Shown here one piece after another: positions 6,105 through 13,841 of a DNA stretch of 18,244 nucleotides. The DNA is from JBEIGE01 sp040382055 (GTDB lineage: Bacteria > Pseudomonadota > Gammaproteobacteria > Burkholderiales > Burkholderiaceae_C), in the NCBI GenBank assembly GCA_040382055.1, contig JBEIGE010000039.1, positions 1-18,244 on the forward strand, given 5' to 3'. The notes beneath the pieces are model-generated. The model was not told where the DNA came from. It made no database searches and saw only the letters and a list, made by a program, of their open reading frames with translations. Position 1 is the stretch's first letter. Each line of letters starts with the position of its first letter. Made by a program: the position numbers and the translations under genes.

Positions 6105-9100
6105 TCAGCCTAGCCATCTGCGAGCGTTGTGCCACAGCTGCATCCACGGGCTTTCGCGGTTTTTGTCCTGGTTTGTCCAACTCATCTGGATGTTGCGAAA
6201 CACGCGTTCAGGATGGGGCATTAGCGCAGTGAAGCGGCCATTCTCGGTGGTCACAGCAGTTAAACCACCGGAACTGCCGTTCGGGTTGAAAGGGTAGCTT
6301 TCTGTAGGCTGACCATGGTTGTCGCAAAAACGCATTGCGGCAATGACCTGGCTGGCATCACCCCGATAGGAAAAATTGGCATAGCCTTCACCGTGGGCCA
6401 CGGCTATCGGCAAACGCGCACCAGCCATCCCGGTAAAAAAGACCGAGGGGGAGTCGAGCACTTCGACCATGGATAACCGGGCTTCAAAACGCTCGCTGCG
6501 GTTAGTTGTAAAACGTGGCCAGGCTTGGGCACCCGGAATGATGTCCGCCAGTTCTGCAAACATCTGGCAGCCGTTGCAAACCCCCAATGCCAGCGTATCC
6601 GACCTGCCAAAAAAATCCTGGAACTGCGCCGACAACGCAGGGTTGAAGGTTATGGATCTGGCCCATCCGATGCCCGCCCCCAGCGTATCGCCGTAACTGA
6701 AACCGCCGCAAGCCACCATGGCCTGAAAATCAGACAAATGGGCACGGCCAGTTTGCAGGTCGGTCATGTGAACATCAAAGGCCTCAAAACCGGCTTGCGT
6801 AAAGGCATAAGCCATCTCAACATGTGAGTTGACGCCCTGCTCACGCAACACCGCGACTTTGGGGCGCTTTAACACCAAGGCTGGAGCCGATTTCTCCGCA
6901 AGTGCTGTGGCAGGGTCAGCCGTTTGATCAGGCCAATGCACATGCAGGCCTGGATCGTCTTGGGCACCTGCAGCCGCATGCTCCGCATCGGCACAAGCCG
7001 GGTTATCTCGTAGCCGGCAGATATTCCAGCTGGTACTGTCCCAGACCTGGTGCAGGTCATGCAGTTTGGCGCTGAAAATCGTTTTGGCATCACGCCAGAC
7101 CTGAATCTCCCCGACCCCGGCTTGCACGTGTGAATCGGCAGGACGCGTTTTGCCAATAAAGTGGCTGTGTTTGCTTAGACCGTGATTGCGCAACACCTGC
7201 ATGACCTCACTACGGTCAGCCGTACGCACCTGCAATACAACGCCAAGCTCTTCATTGAAAAGCGCCTTCATTGAGAGCTCGTCCCGGCGAACGCTGACCT
7301 GAGAGGCCCAGTTTTTGCTGTCGCCATGCTCAGCGCGGCTGTCAGAAACACCGTCACCTTCGGTGACCAGCAAATCAAGGTTCAGCGACACGCCGACATG
7401 TCCGGCGAACGCCATCTCACAGAGGGTCGCAAAAAGTCCACCATCACTGCGGTCGTGGTAGGCCAGAATTTTTCCATCAGCCCGTAGTACATTGACTGCG
7501 GCCACCAGATTGACCAGGTCCTGCGGATCGTCAAGATCAGGCACACCCGAAGCATCAGCACATCCCACCTGCCCAAGACTTTGAGCCAGAATGCTGCCGC
7601 CCATGCGATTGCGCCCGCGGCCCAAATCGACCAGCAGCAGGCTGGTGTCCTGGGTGGCGTCAAGCTGGGGAGTGAGCGTGCCGCGCACATCAGCCAGCGT
7701 GGCGAATGCGCTGACGATCAGGCTCACAGGTGAAGTCACTTTTCTCTGGAGGCTTGACTTATCTTGGGCATCTTTCCACTGCGTTCGCATGGACAGGCTG
7801 TCTTTTCCCACAGGAATGGATATTCCCAGCGCAGGGCATAACTCCAGACCCACAGCGGCAACGGTGGCGTAAAGCGCAGCATCTTCGCCGGGCTCACCAC
7901 AGGCAGCCATCCAGTTGGCAGATAACTTCACGCGTGGTAACTCGATAGGCGCTGCAAGCAGATTGGTAATGGCCTCTGCGACGGCCATGCGGCCTGAGGC
8001 TGGAGCATCAATCACCGCCAAGGGGGTGCGTTCGCCCATGCTCATCGCTTCACCGGAAAAACCCGTGTAATCGGACAGCGTGACTGCACAATCGGCCACA
8101 GGCACCTGCCAGGGCCCGACCATCTGGTCGCGGTGTGTCAGCCCGCCCACGGTGCGGTCTCCAATGGTGATGAGAAATCGTTTGGAAGCAACGGTGGGGT
8201 GCGAGAGCACCTGGATCGTGGCTTGCTGCAAGGTGAGGTCGCTTAAGTCCAATGGCTGGAATCGGCGCTGCACGCGGGTCACATCACGATGCATTTTGGG
8301 CGGTTTGCCCAGCAGCACATTCATGGGCATATGAACGGGGTCTTCGCCCGAAGGCCCCCCCTTTGGGTCGTACACCACCAGCTCGCGCTCTTCGGTGGCT
8401 ACACCCACAACCGCAAAGGGGCAACGCTCACGCTCGCAGAAGCTTCGAAACAAATCCAGCGATTGGGGCGAAATCGCCAACACATAACGCTCCTGACTTT
8501 CGTTGCACCAGATTTCCTTGGGTGCCAGGCCGGACTCTTCCAGGGGGATGGCACGCAGATCAAAGCGGGCACCACGTCCGGCGTCGTTGGTGAGTTCCGG
8601 AAACGCATTGGAAAGACCACCCGCACCCACATCATGAATCGCCAGAATCGGGTTAGCCGCTGCCAGACTCGTGCACTGGTTGATGACTTCCTGCGCGCGA
8701 CGTTCAATTTCCGGGTTGCCACGTTGGACCGAGTCGAAGTCGAGCTCGGCGGCGTTCGAACCCGTGGCCATGGAGCTGGCCGCGCTGCCACCCATGCCAA
8801 TGCGCATTCCCGGTCCACCAAGCTGAATCAGCAAGGTGCCGGCAGGAAATTCAATTTTTTTCGTTAATTCAGCGTTGATCGAGCCCAGCCCACCGGCAAT
8901 CATGATGGGCTTGTGATAACCGCGTTGAACCGTGTCAAGGTCACTGACGATGGTTTGCTCGTATTCCCGAAAATAACCAGCTAGCCCGGGTCGCCCGAAC
9001 TCGTTGTTGAAGGCGGCGCCACCCAGGGGGCCTTCAATCATGATCTGCAAGGGACTGGCAATATGTTCAGGTTTGCCGTAAGAGCCTGGTTGATCCGCGA

Positions 9101-10250
9101 TGCCACCGGAGGCCTTTTTGGGGTCTATGGCCAAATCAATTGGAGTCTGACCCCAATTGATTTGACCCCAATTGATTTTGGAGACTGTGAAGCCGGTCAG
9201 ACCAGCCTTGGGTTTGGAGCCCCTGCCCGTGGCACCTTCGTCGCGGATTTCACCGCCTGCGCCGGTGGAGGCGCCGGCAAATGGGGAGATTGCTGTGGGG
9301 TGATTGTGGGTTTCAACCTTCATCAGCACGTGGCTCAATACGCTCTTCTTTTGATAGCTTGAAACCTTTGTGGATTCTGGGATAAAGTCAATTTCCGGCT
9401 GAAACTGCTCCACCTCCTGCCCTTCCATGATGGACGAGTTATCGGAGTAAGCCACCACGGTGTGCGCAGGCGCAAGGCGGTGGGTATTGCGAATCATGCC
9501 AAACATGCTTGGTGTTTGGCCTTGCCCGTCAATGGTGAAATCTGCATTGAAGATTTTGTGCCGGCAATGCTCGCTGTTGGCCTGGGCGAACATCATCAGC
9601 TCCACATCGGTCGGGTTACGGCCAAGCCGGGTAAAGGCCTCGACCAAATAATCAATTTCATCGGCCGCAAGGGCCAGCCCCCATGCCTGGTTGGCAGTCT
9701 GCAGCGCTGCCCTGCCCGCCTCAATGCCGCCGCCCGTGACCTCCACATGGGCCATCGGCTCGGCCTGTTGTTGCGAAAACAGCGCGTGGGCCTGTGTGCG
9801 GTCAAACAGCACGCTCTCAGTCATCCTGTCATGCAGCAAAGCGGCAGCGGCGCTGAGTTCATCCGGCAGCAGGCTGGTCGTCCCGAACAAGGGTTTTTTC
9901 AGTCCAAAGTGGTATTCGACCAGGCGTTCCACATGGCGCACGGCAAGGCCGCAATTGTGAGCAATGTCCGTGGCTTTGGAGGCCCAGGGAGACAAGGTAC
10001 CCAGCCGGGGCGTGACCAGCACACATGGGCCATTTTGATGCCCGTCATAGGGGTCACCGTAGGTCAGCAACGCCTCAAGCCGTTGCTGGAGTTCTGGAGC
10101 CAGGATTGAATCACTGCTCACCAGATGCACGTAACGGGCTGATACAGCGGTAATTTTGTCTGAAATGGTCTGCAGTGCCCTGAGCACTTGCAGTTGTCTA
10201 AAGTTGCCAAGGGCGTTGCCGCCGTCAAAAGTGGAGATATGCAGGGTCAC
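6105..10250 (-). CDS. purL: Phosphoribosylformylglycinamidine synthase (FGAR amidotransferase), large single-chain form
   Basis: A 1381-residue enzyme of de novo purine synthesis that converts FGAR, glutamine and ATP to FGAM. It has the full single-chain PurL architecture: N-terminal PurS-like domain, linker with N-S-E-H-C-R-H-K-I-F-N-A-D, two PurM-like halves (K-V-E-T-H-N-H-P-T-A-I-S-P; E-G-P-L-G-G-A-A-F-N-N-E-F-G-R-P; H-D-V-G-A-G-G-L-S-N-A; G-K-D-S-L-S-M; Y-H-D-R-S-D-G-G-L), and a C-terminal glutamine amidotransferase beginning V-A-V-L-R-E-Q-G-V-N-S-H. The amidotransferase nucleophile is Cys1225 in G-V-C-N-G-C-Q-M, with His1286 in P-I-A-V-A-H-G-E-G. It is longer than E. coli PurL (about 1295 residues). 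Part of the excess is 17 residues (358-374) encoded by a REP-like palindromic repeat in the loop between G-F-T-V-S and Y-G-K-P-E-H. The frame stays open across it. The gene diverges from map, 61 bases away. Confidence 0.97.
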   Translation of the reverse strand: MTLHISTFDGGNALGNFRQLQVLRALQTISDKITAVSARYVHLVSSDSILAPELQQRLEALLTYGDPYDGHQNGPCVLVTPRLGTLSPWASKATDIAHNCGLAVRHVERLVEYHFGLKKPLFGTTSLLPDELSAAAALLHDRMTESVLFDRTQAHALFSQQQAEPMAHVEVTGGGIEAGRAALQTANQAWGLALAADEIDYLVEAFTRLGRNPTDVELMMFAQANSEHCRHKIFNADFTIDGQGQTPSMFGMIRNTHRLAPAHTVVAYSDNSSIMEGQEVEQFQPEIDFIPESTKVSSYQKKSVLSHVLMKVETHNHPTAISPFAGASTGAGGEIRDEGATGRGSKPKAGLTGFTVSKINWGQINWGQTPIDLAIDPKKASGGIADQPGSYGKPEHIASPLQIMIEGPLGGAAFNNEFGRPGLAGYFREYEQTIVSDLDTVQRGYHKPIMIAGGLGSINAELTKKIEFPAGTLLIQLGGPGMRIGMGGSAASSMATGSNAAELDFDSVQRGNPEIERRAQEVINQCTSLAAANPILAIHDVGAGGLSNAFPELTNDAGRGARFDLRAIPLEESGLAPKEIWCNESQERYVLAISPQSLDLFRSFCERERCPFAVVGVATEERELVVYDPKGGPSGEDPVHMPMNVLLGKPPKMHRDVTRVQRRFQPLDLSDLTLQQATIQVLSHPTVASKRFLITIGDRTVGGLTHRDQMVGPWQVPVADCAVTLSDYTGFSGEAMSMGERTPLAVIDAPASGRMAVAEAITNLLAAPIELPRVKLSANWMAACGEPGEDAALYATVAAVGLELCPALGISIPVGKDSLSMRTQWKDAQDKSSLQRKVTSPVSLIVSAFATLADVRGTLTPQLDATQDTSLLLVDLGRGRNRMGGSILAQSLGQVGCADASGVPDLDDPQDLVNLVAAVNVLRADGKILAYHDRSDGGLFATLCEMAFAGHVGVSLNLDLLVTEGDGVSDSRAEHGDSKNWASQVSVRRDELSMKALFNEELGVVLQVRTADRSEVMQVLRNHGLSKHSHFIGKTRPADSHVQAGVGEIQVWRDAKTIFSAKLHDLHQVWDSTSWNICRLRDNPACADAEHAAAGAQDDPGLHVHWPDQTADPATALAEKSAPALVLKRPKVAVLREQGVNSHVEMAYAFTQAGFEAFDVHMTDLQTGRAHLSDFQAMVACGGFSYGDTLGAGIGWARSITFNPALSAQFQDFFGRSDTLALGVCNGCQMFAELADIIPGAQAWPRFTTNRSERFEARLSMVEVLDSPSVFFTGMAGARLPIAVAHGEGYANFSYRGDASQVIAAMRFCDNHGQPTESYPFNPNGSSGGLTAVTTENGRFTALMPHPERVFRNIQMSWTNQDKNRESPWMQLWHNARRWLG
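9132..9178. repeat. REP-like palindrome with 15-bp tandem repeat inside purL
   Basis: Arms of 12 bases, 9132-9143 (CAAATCAATTGG) and 9153-9164 (CCAATTGATTTG), are perfectly complementary around a 9-base loop AGTCTGACC. The right arm is then repeated in direct orientation: TGACCCCAATTGATTT occurs at 9148-9163 and again at 9163-9178, a 15-base period. Because 15 is a multiple of three, purL stays in frame and reads I-N-W-G-Q twice, then T-P-I-D-L. AT-rich palindromes with a GGGGTCAGACT core resemble dispersed REP-type elements of proteobacteria, mobilised by RAYT transposases; that identity is inference from memory. No other copy is present in this window. Confidence 0.75.
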
Positions 10251-10273
10251 TGTGATGGGAGCTCAATAAAGCG

Positions 10274-10304
10274 TTCAAACCGGGGTTCAAGGCGATGGGA
10301 TAAT
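10274..10304 (+). promoter_or_regulatory. Candidate promoter of map
   Basis: A good -10 box GATAAT lies at 10299-10304, with a weak -35 TTCAAA at 10274-10279 and a long 19-base spacer. Transcription would begin at about 10311-10312, which is the first base of the map ATG. No Shine-Dalgarno sequence is visible before that ATG. The same 61-base spacer must also hold the purL promoter on the other strand; a GTTCAA motif repeated 12 bases apart (10273-10278 and 10285-10290) reads TTGAAC on the minus strand and could be a purL -35, but no matching -10 is clear. Confidence 0.4.
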
Positions 10305-10311
10305 CTCTATT

Positions 10312-11115
10312 ATGACTATCACTTACAAAGACGAAGCCGGTATTGCAGGGATGCGTCTGGCCGGTAAATTAGCCTCCGAGGTGCTCGATTACCTCACGCC
10401 CTTTGTCAAGCCTGGTGTTACGACGAATGCGCTGGACAAGCTTGCTTATGACTACATGACCCAGGTGCAGCACACCATTCCAGCGCCACTGAATTACGCG
10501 CCTGCCGGTTATCGCCCTTATCCGAAATCCATCTGCACCTCCATCAACCACCAGGTGTGTCACGGCATTCCCAACGACAAGGCACTCAAGAAAGGTGATG
10601 TGCTGAACGTTGACATCACCGTGATCAAGGATGGCTGGCACGGCGACACCAGCAGCATGTTCCACGTCGGTGAGACTTCAATCGCTGCGCGGCGTTTGTC
10701 CAGCATCACCTATGAAGCCATGTGGCACGGCATTGTTCAGGTCAGGCCCGGCGCTTACCTGGGGGACATCGGTCATGCCATCCAGAAGTTTGCTGAAGGT
10801 CACGGTTTTTCTGTCGTGCGCGAGTTTTGCGGCCACGGCATCGGCCAGGTGTTCCACGAAGATCCGCAAGTGTTGCACTACGGCAAACCCGGCACCCTCG
10901 ATGTCCTCAAAGAGGGCATGACGTTCACCATAGAACCCATGGTCAATGCAGGCAAACGTGACATCAAGGAACTTGGCGACGGCTGGACCATTGTCACCAA
11001 AGACCATTCTCTTTCTGCCCAATGGGAGCACACCATCCTGGTTACACCCACCGGATATGAGGTGTTGACGGTTTCCGATGGCAGCCCACCACCGCCGGCA
11101 TTTGTCAAACCCTGA
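10312..11115 (+). CDS. map: Type I methionine aminopeptidase
   Basis: A 267-residue cytoplasmic metalloprotease that removes the initiator methionine from nascent proteins. The five metal ligands of the family can be placed: Asp101 (N-V-D-I-T-V), Asp112 (W-H-G-D-T-S), His175 (C-G-H-G-I-G), Glu208 (T-I-E-P-M) and Glu239 (Q-W-E-H-T-I). The active-site His is His84 (V-C-H-G-I-P-N). The N-terminus M-T-I-T-Y-K-D-E-A-G-I-A-G-M-R-L-A-G is the normal start of short type Ia enzymes, so ATG 10312 is well supported although no Shine-Dalgarno sequence precedes it. It diverges from purL and is followed after 28 bases by glnD, a pairing seen in many proteobacteria, so the two are probably one operon. No anomaly in the coding part. 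Confidence 0.97.
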   Translation: MTITYKDEAGIAGMRLAGKLASEVLDYLTPFVKPGVTTNALDKLAYDYMTQVQHTIPAPLNYAPAGYRPYPKSICTSINHQVCHGIPNDKALKKGDVLNVDITVIKDGWHGDTSSMFHVGETSIAARRLSSITYEAMWHGIVQVRPGAYLGDIGHAIQKFAEGHGFSVVREFCGHGIGQVFHEDPQVLHYGKPGTLDVLKEGMTFTIEPMVNAGKRDIKELGDGWTIVTKDHSLSAQWEHTILVTPTGYEVLTVSDGSPPPPAFVKP

Positions 11116-11143
11116 TGAGGCTTGCCAAGAAACTGGCGCCAGT

Positions 11144-13729
11144 ATGACCAGCCTCTCAGAGATCCGGAACCGTTACCGGGCTGACAAGGACATGACGCTT
11201 TCCGCGTTGGCGAAATCCGGCATCTCTACCCGGCGTGTCAACGGCGTGCTCAGGCAGTTGGCGCAATTGACTGATGCGACGCTCAAAACACTGTGGATGC
11301 AAGCCGATCTGGATCAGGACTTCAGCCTGGTCGCAGTTGGCGGTTTCGGGCGTCAAGAGCTCTTCCCCAAGTCTGACATTGACGTGCTGGTTCTCTTGCC
11401 CAACGGGCAAAGTCCGCAGAACGATGAGCGCTTGCGACACCGGATTGAGTCTTTCATCTCCAGTTGCTGGGATGTCGGGCTGGAAATTGGCTCCAGCGTG
11501 CGCACGGTGGCTGAATGCCTGTCAGAGTCTGCCAAAGACGTCACGGTTCAAACCGCACTGCTGGAATCCCGCCTCATTACTGGCTCAGCCTTGCTGTTTC
11601 AGTCATTTCGCCAACAATTTCTCGACGCCTGCGATCCGAAGGCATTTTTTGTGGCCAAGGTGCTGGAAATGAACCAGCGACACAATAAATTTGAAGACAC
11701 TCCCTATGCCCTGGAGCCCAATTGCAAGGAATCTCCAGGTGGCCTGCGTGATTTGCAGGTTATTTTGTGGGTGTCCCGGGCCGCCGGCTATGGCAACACC
11801 TGGGATGCGCTTGCCAGGAGCGGACTGGCCACCGCCTTTGAGGTAAGCCAGATCAAACGCAACGAAGCCTTGTTACGACTCATCCGCATTCATCTCCATC
11901 TGGTTTCGGGACGACGCGAAGACAGACTGGTATTTGACCTGCAAACCGCCGTGGCCGAATCATTGGGCCTGAAGGCACCGGTCAGCCAGACCACCTTTGT
12001 GCGCAATAGTGAATTGTTGATGAAGCGCTATTACTGGGCTGCCAAAGCCGTCGTGCAGCTCAACCAGATCCTGCTGCTGAACATTGAAGAGCGTTTGCAG
12101 CCCGCGCCACAGGCACTCATGCCGATCAATGCGCGTTTTCAGGACAAATCGGGTCTGCTTGAAGTCACCAGTGACGATCTTTACCTCAATGAGCCCCACG
12201 CCATTCTGGAAACCTTTCTTATTTTTCAGACCCACAGCGGTTTGAAGGGATTGTCAGCCCGCACGCTGCGCGCGCTTTACAACGCCCGGGGCGTCATGGA
12301 TGGCAAATTCAGAAATGACCCGGTGAACCATCAAACCTTCATGCGCATTCTGATGCAACGCGAAGGGATTACCCACGCCATGCGGCTCATGAACCAGACC
12401 TCGGTTCTGGGCCGTTACCTCTGGGTGTTCCGCCGCATTGTGGGCCAGATGCAGCACGACCTGTTTCATGTGTATACGGTCGACCAGCATATCCTCATGG
12501 TTCTGCGCAATGTGCGGCGTTTTTTCATGGCCGAGCACGCCCATGAGTACCCGCTGTGCTCGCAACTGGCCTCGGGCTGGGACAAACCCTGGGTTTTGTA
12601 CGCCGCTGCTCTGTTTCATGACATTGCCAAAGGCCGTGGCGGCGATCACTCGGATCTGGGGGCCATGGATGTGCGTCGTTTTTGCCGTCAGCACGGCGTT
12701 GAGGCGGATGACCAGCGATTGATTGAATTTTTGGTCCGTGAGCACCTGAGCATGAGCCGCATTGCCCAGAAAACAGACCTGAGTGATTCGGACGTGATCG
12801 CCGCTTTTGCAGCGCGGGTGGGCAACGAACGCTACCTGACAGCGCTCTACCTGCTGACCGTGGCCGACATCCGGGGCACCTCCCCGAAGGTCTGGAATGC
12901 CTGGAAGGGCAAGCTGCTGGAGGATTTGTACCGTTTTACCCTACGCGTTCTGGGCGGCTACGCCCCAGCACCGGATGCCGAAGTCGAAGCCCGAAAGCGT
13001 GAGGCCATGGTGACCCTGGCTTTGCACGCCATGCCATTCGAGGTGCACAAGCCCTTGTGGGATACCCTGGATATCAGTTACTTCATGCGCCATGACGCCT
13101 CTGAAATTGCCTGGCATACGCGCCAGCTCTCACGCCTGGTCAAGACCGATCGGGCGATTGTCAGAACACGCCGCTCGCCGGTGGGTGAGGGCTTGCAGGT
13201 GATGGTTTATGCCAAGGACCAGCCCGACTTGTTTGCTCGCATTTGTGGCTACTTCAACCAAAGCGGCCTGAGCATCCAGGACGCCCGGATTCATACCTCG
13301 CGAACCGGTTACGCACTGGACACTTTCCAGGTGATCACCCAAAGCCCTATCGACAATCATCGCGAAGTTACCAGCATGGTGGAGTTTGAACTCGCCCAAG
13401 CCATTACCCAACGTGGCCCCCTGCCACCGCAAAGCCGTGGGCGCATCTCAAGGCGCGTCAAAAGCTTTCCGATTCCAGCTCGCGTGAGCCTCAAGCCTGA
13501 TGAAAAAGCCCAGCGCTGGCTGCTGAGTATCTCGGCGAGTGACCAGGCCGGACTGCTGTATAACGTTGCGCGCACACTGGCCAAGCACAGTGTCAACCTG
13601 CAACTCGCCAAAGTGGTGACGCTGGGCGAACGGGTCGATGACACCTTCTTGATTGACGGTGCCGCGCTTCAGAACAATCGCGCGCAAATCGAAATCGAGA
13701 CCGAGCTGCTTGACCTGCTAAAGGCCTAA
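11144..13729 (+). CDS. glnD: Bifunctional [protein-PII] uridylyltransferase / uridylyl-removing enzyme
   Basis: An 861-residue nitrogen sensor that uridylylates PII proteins when glutamine is low and removes UMP when it is high. Domain order is canonical: N-terminal nucleotidyltransferase with G-G-F-G-R (residues 66-70) and the catalytic S-D-I-D (Asp78, Asp80); a PII-UTase helical region including E-S-P-G-G-L-R-D-L-Q; an HD hydrolase domain with Y-T-V-D-Q-H and F-H-D-I-A-K-G-R-G-G-D-H (His492-Asp493); and two C-terminal ACT domains (one opening V-M-V-Y-A-K-D-Q-P-D-L-F, the other L-S-I-S-A-S-D-Q-A-G-L-L-Y) that bind glutamine. ATG 11144 was chosen because it lies just after map and opens directly into the conserved region; the frame is open from 11078, but that overlaps map. 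Length is slightly below E. coli GlnD (890). Likely co-transcribed with map. Confidence 0.97.
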   Translation: MTSLSEIRNRYRADKDMTLSALAKSGISTRRVNGVLRQLAQLTDATLKTLWMQADLDQDFSLVAVGGFGRQELFPKSDIDVLVLLPNGQSPQNDERLRHRIESFISSCWDVGLEIGSSVRTVAECLSESAKDVTVQTALLESRLITGSALLFQSFRQQFLDACDPKAFFVAKVLEMNQRHNKFEDTPYALEPNCKESPGGLRDLQVILWVSRAAGYGNTWDALARSGLATAFEVSQIKRNEALLRLIRIHLHLVSGRREDRLVFDLQTAVAESLGLKAPVSQTTFVRNSELLMKRYYWAAKAVVQLNQILLLNIEERLQPAPQALMPINARFQDKSGLLEVTSDDLYLNEPHAILETFLIFQTHSGLKGLSARTLRALYNARGVMDGKFRNDPVNHQTFMRILMQREGITHAMRLMNQTSVLGRYLWVFRRIVGQMQHDLFHVYTVDQHILMVLRNVRRFFMAEHAHEYPLCSQLASGWDKPWVLYAAALFHDIAKGRGGDHSDLGAMDVRRFCRQHGVEADDQRLIEFLVREHLSMSRIAQKTDLSDSDVIAAFAARVGNERYLTALYLLTVADIRGTSPKVWNAWKGKLLEDLYRFTLRVLGGYAPAPDAEVEARKREAMVTLALHAMPFEVHKPLWDTLDISYFMRHDASEIAWHTRQLSRLVKTDRAIVRTRRSPVGEGLQVMVYAKDQPDLFARICGYFNQSGLSIQDARIHTSRTGYALDTFQVITQSPIDNHREVTSMVEFELAQAITQRGPLPPQSRGRISRRVKSFPIPARVSLKPDEKAQRWLLSISASDQAGLLYNVARTLAKHSVNLQLAKVVTLGERVDDTFLIDGAALQNNRAQIEIETELLDLLKA

Positions 13730-13743
13730 AGACCCAAGGTTAA

Positions 13744-13781
13744 ATTACTTTATTGGCCCAAACATTGCTTTTTGAAGTAAT
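13744..13781. repeat. Inverted repeat in the glnD-tpsB spacer
   Basis: ATTACTT (13744-13750) and AAGTAAT (13775-13781) are perfect 7-base inverted repeats 24 bases apart in the AT-rich 112-base gap. No U-run follows, so it is not a typical terminator. Downstream, TAGTAT (13791-13796) is a possible -10 for the secretion locus, with only a poor -35 (TTGCTT, 13765-13770, 20-base spacing). The repeat could be an operator or chance. Confidence 0.3.
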
Positions 13782-13828
13782 CTGATGATGTAGTATCCGG
13801 CCTAAAGCGTTCAAGCTAATCGAACCTC

Positions 13829-13835
13829 AGGGGGT
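13829..13835 (+). promoter_or_regulatory. Ribosome binding site supporting a TTG start for tpsB
   Basis: AGGGGGT ends 6 bases before the TTG at 13842. This strong purine-rich site, together with the signal peptide that starts right there, decides for TTG initiation. Low-efficiency TTG starts can keep outer-membrane transporter levels modest, but that is inference. Confidence 0.6.
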
Positions 13836-13841
13836 GGTCTT

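Noticed and set aside
7270..7380. Extra residues in PurL around S-R-A-E-H-G-D-S-K-N-W considered as a second inserted element
   Set aside because: There is no palindrome or repeat in the DNA, and I recall similar sequence in PurL of related Comamonadaceae, so it looks like normal lineage variation.
9462..10109. Plus-strand open frame of 215 codons opposite the 5' part of purL
   Set aside because: PurL is certain on the other strand and this frame shows no family features or ribosome binding site.
11078..11143. Earlier in-frame ATG (11078) for glnD
   Set aside because: It lies within map and its extension has no similarity to GlnD N-termini; ATG 11144 fits the family.
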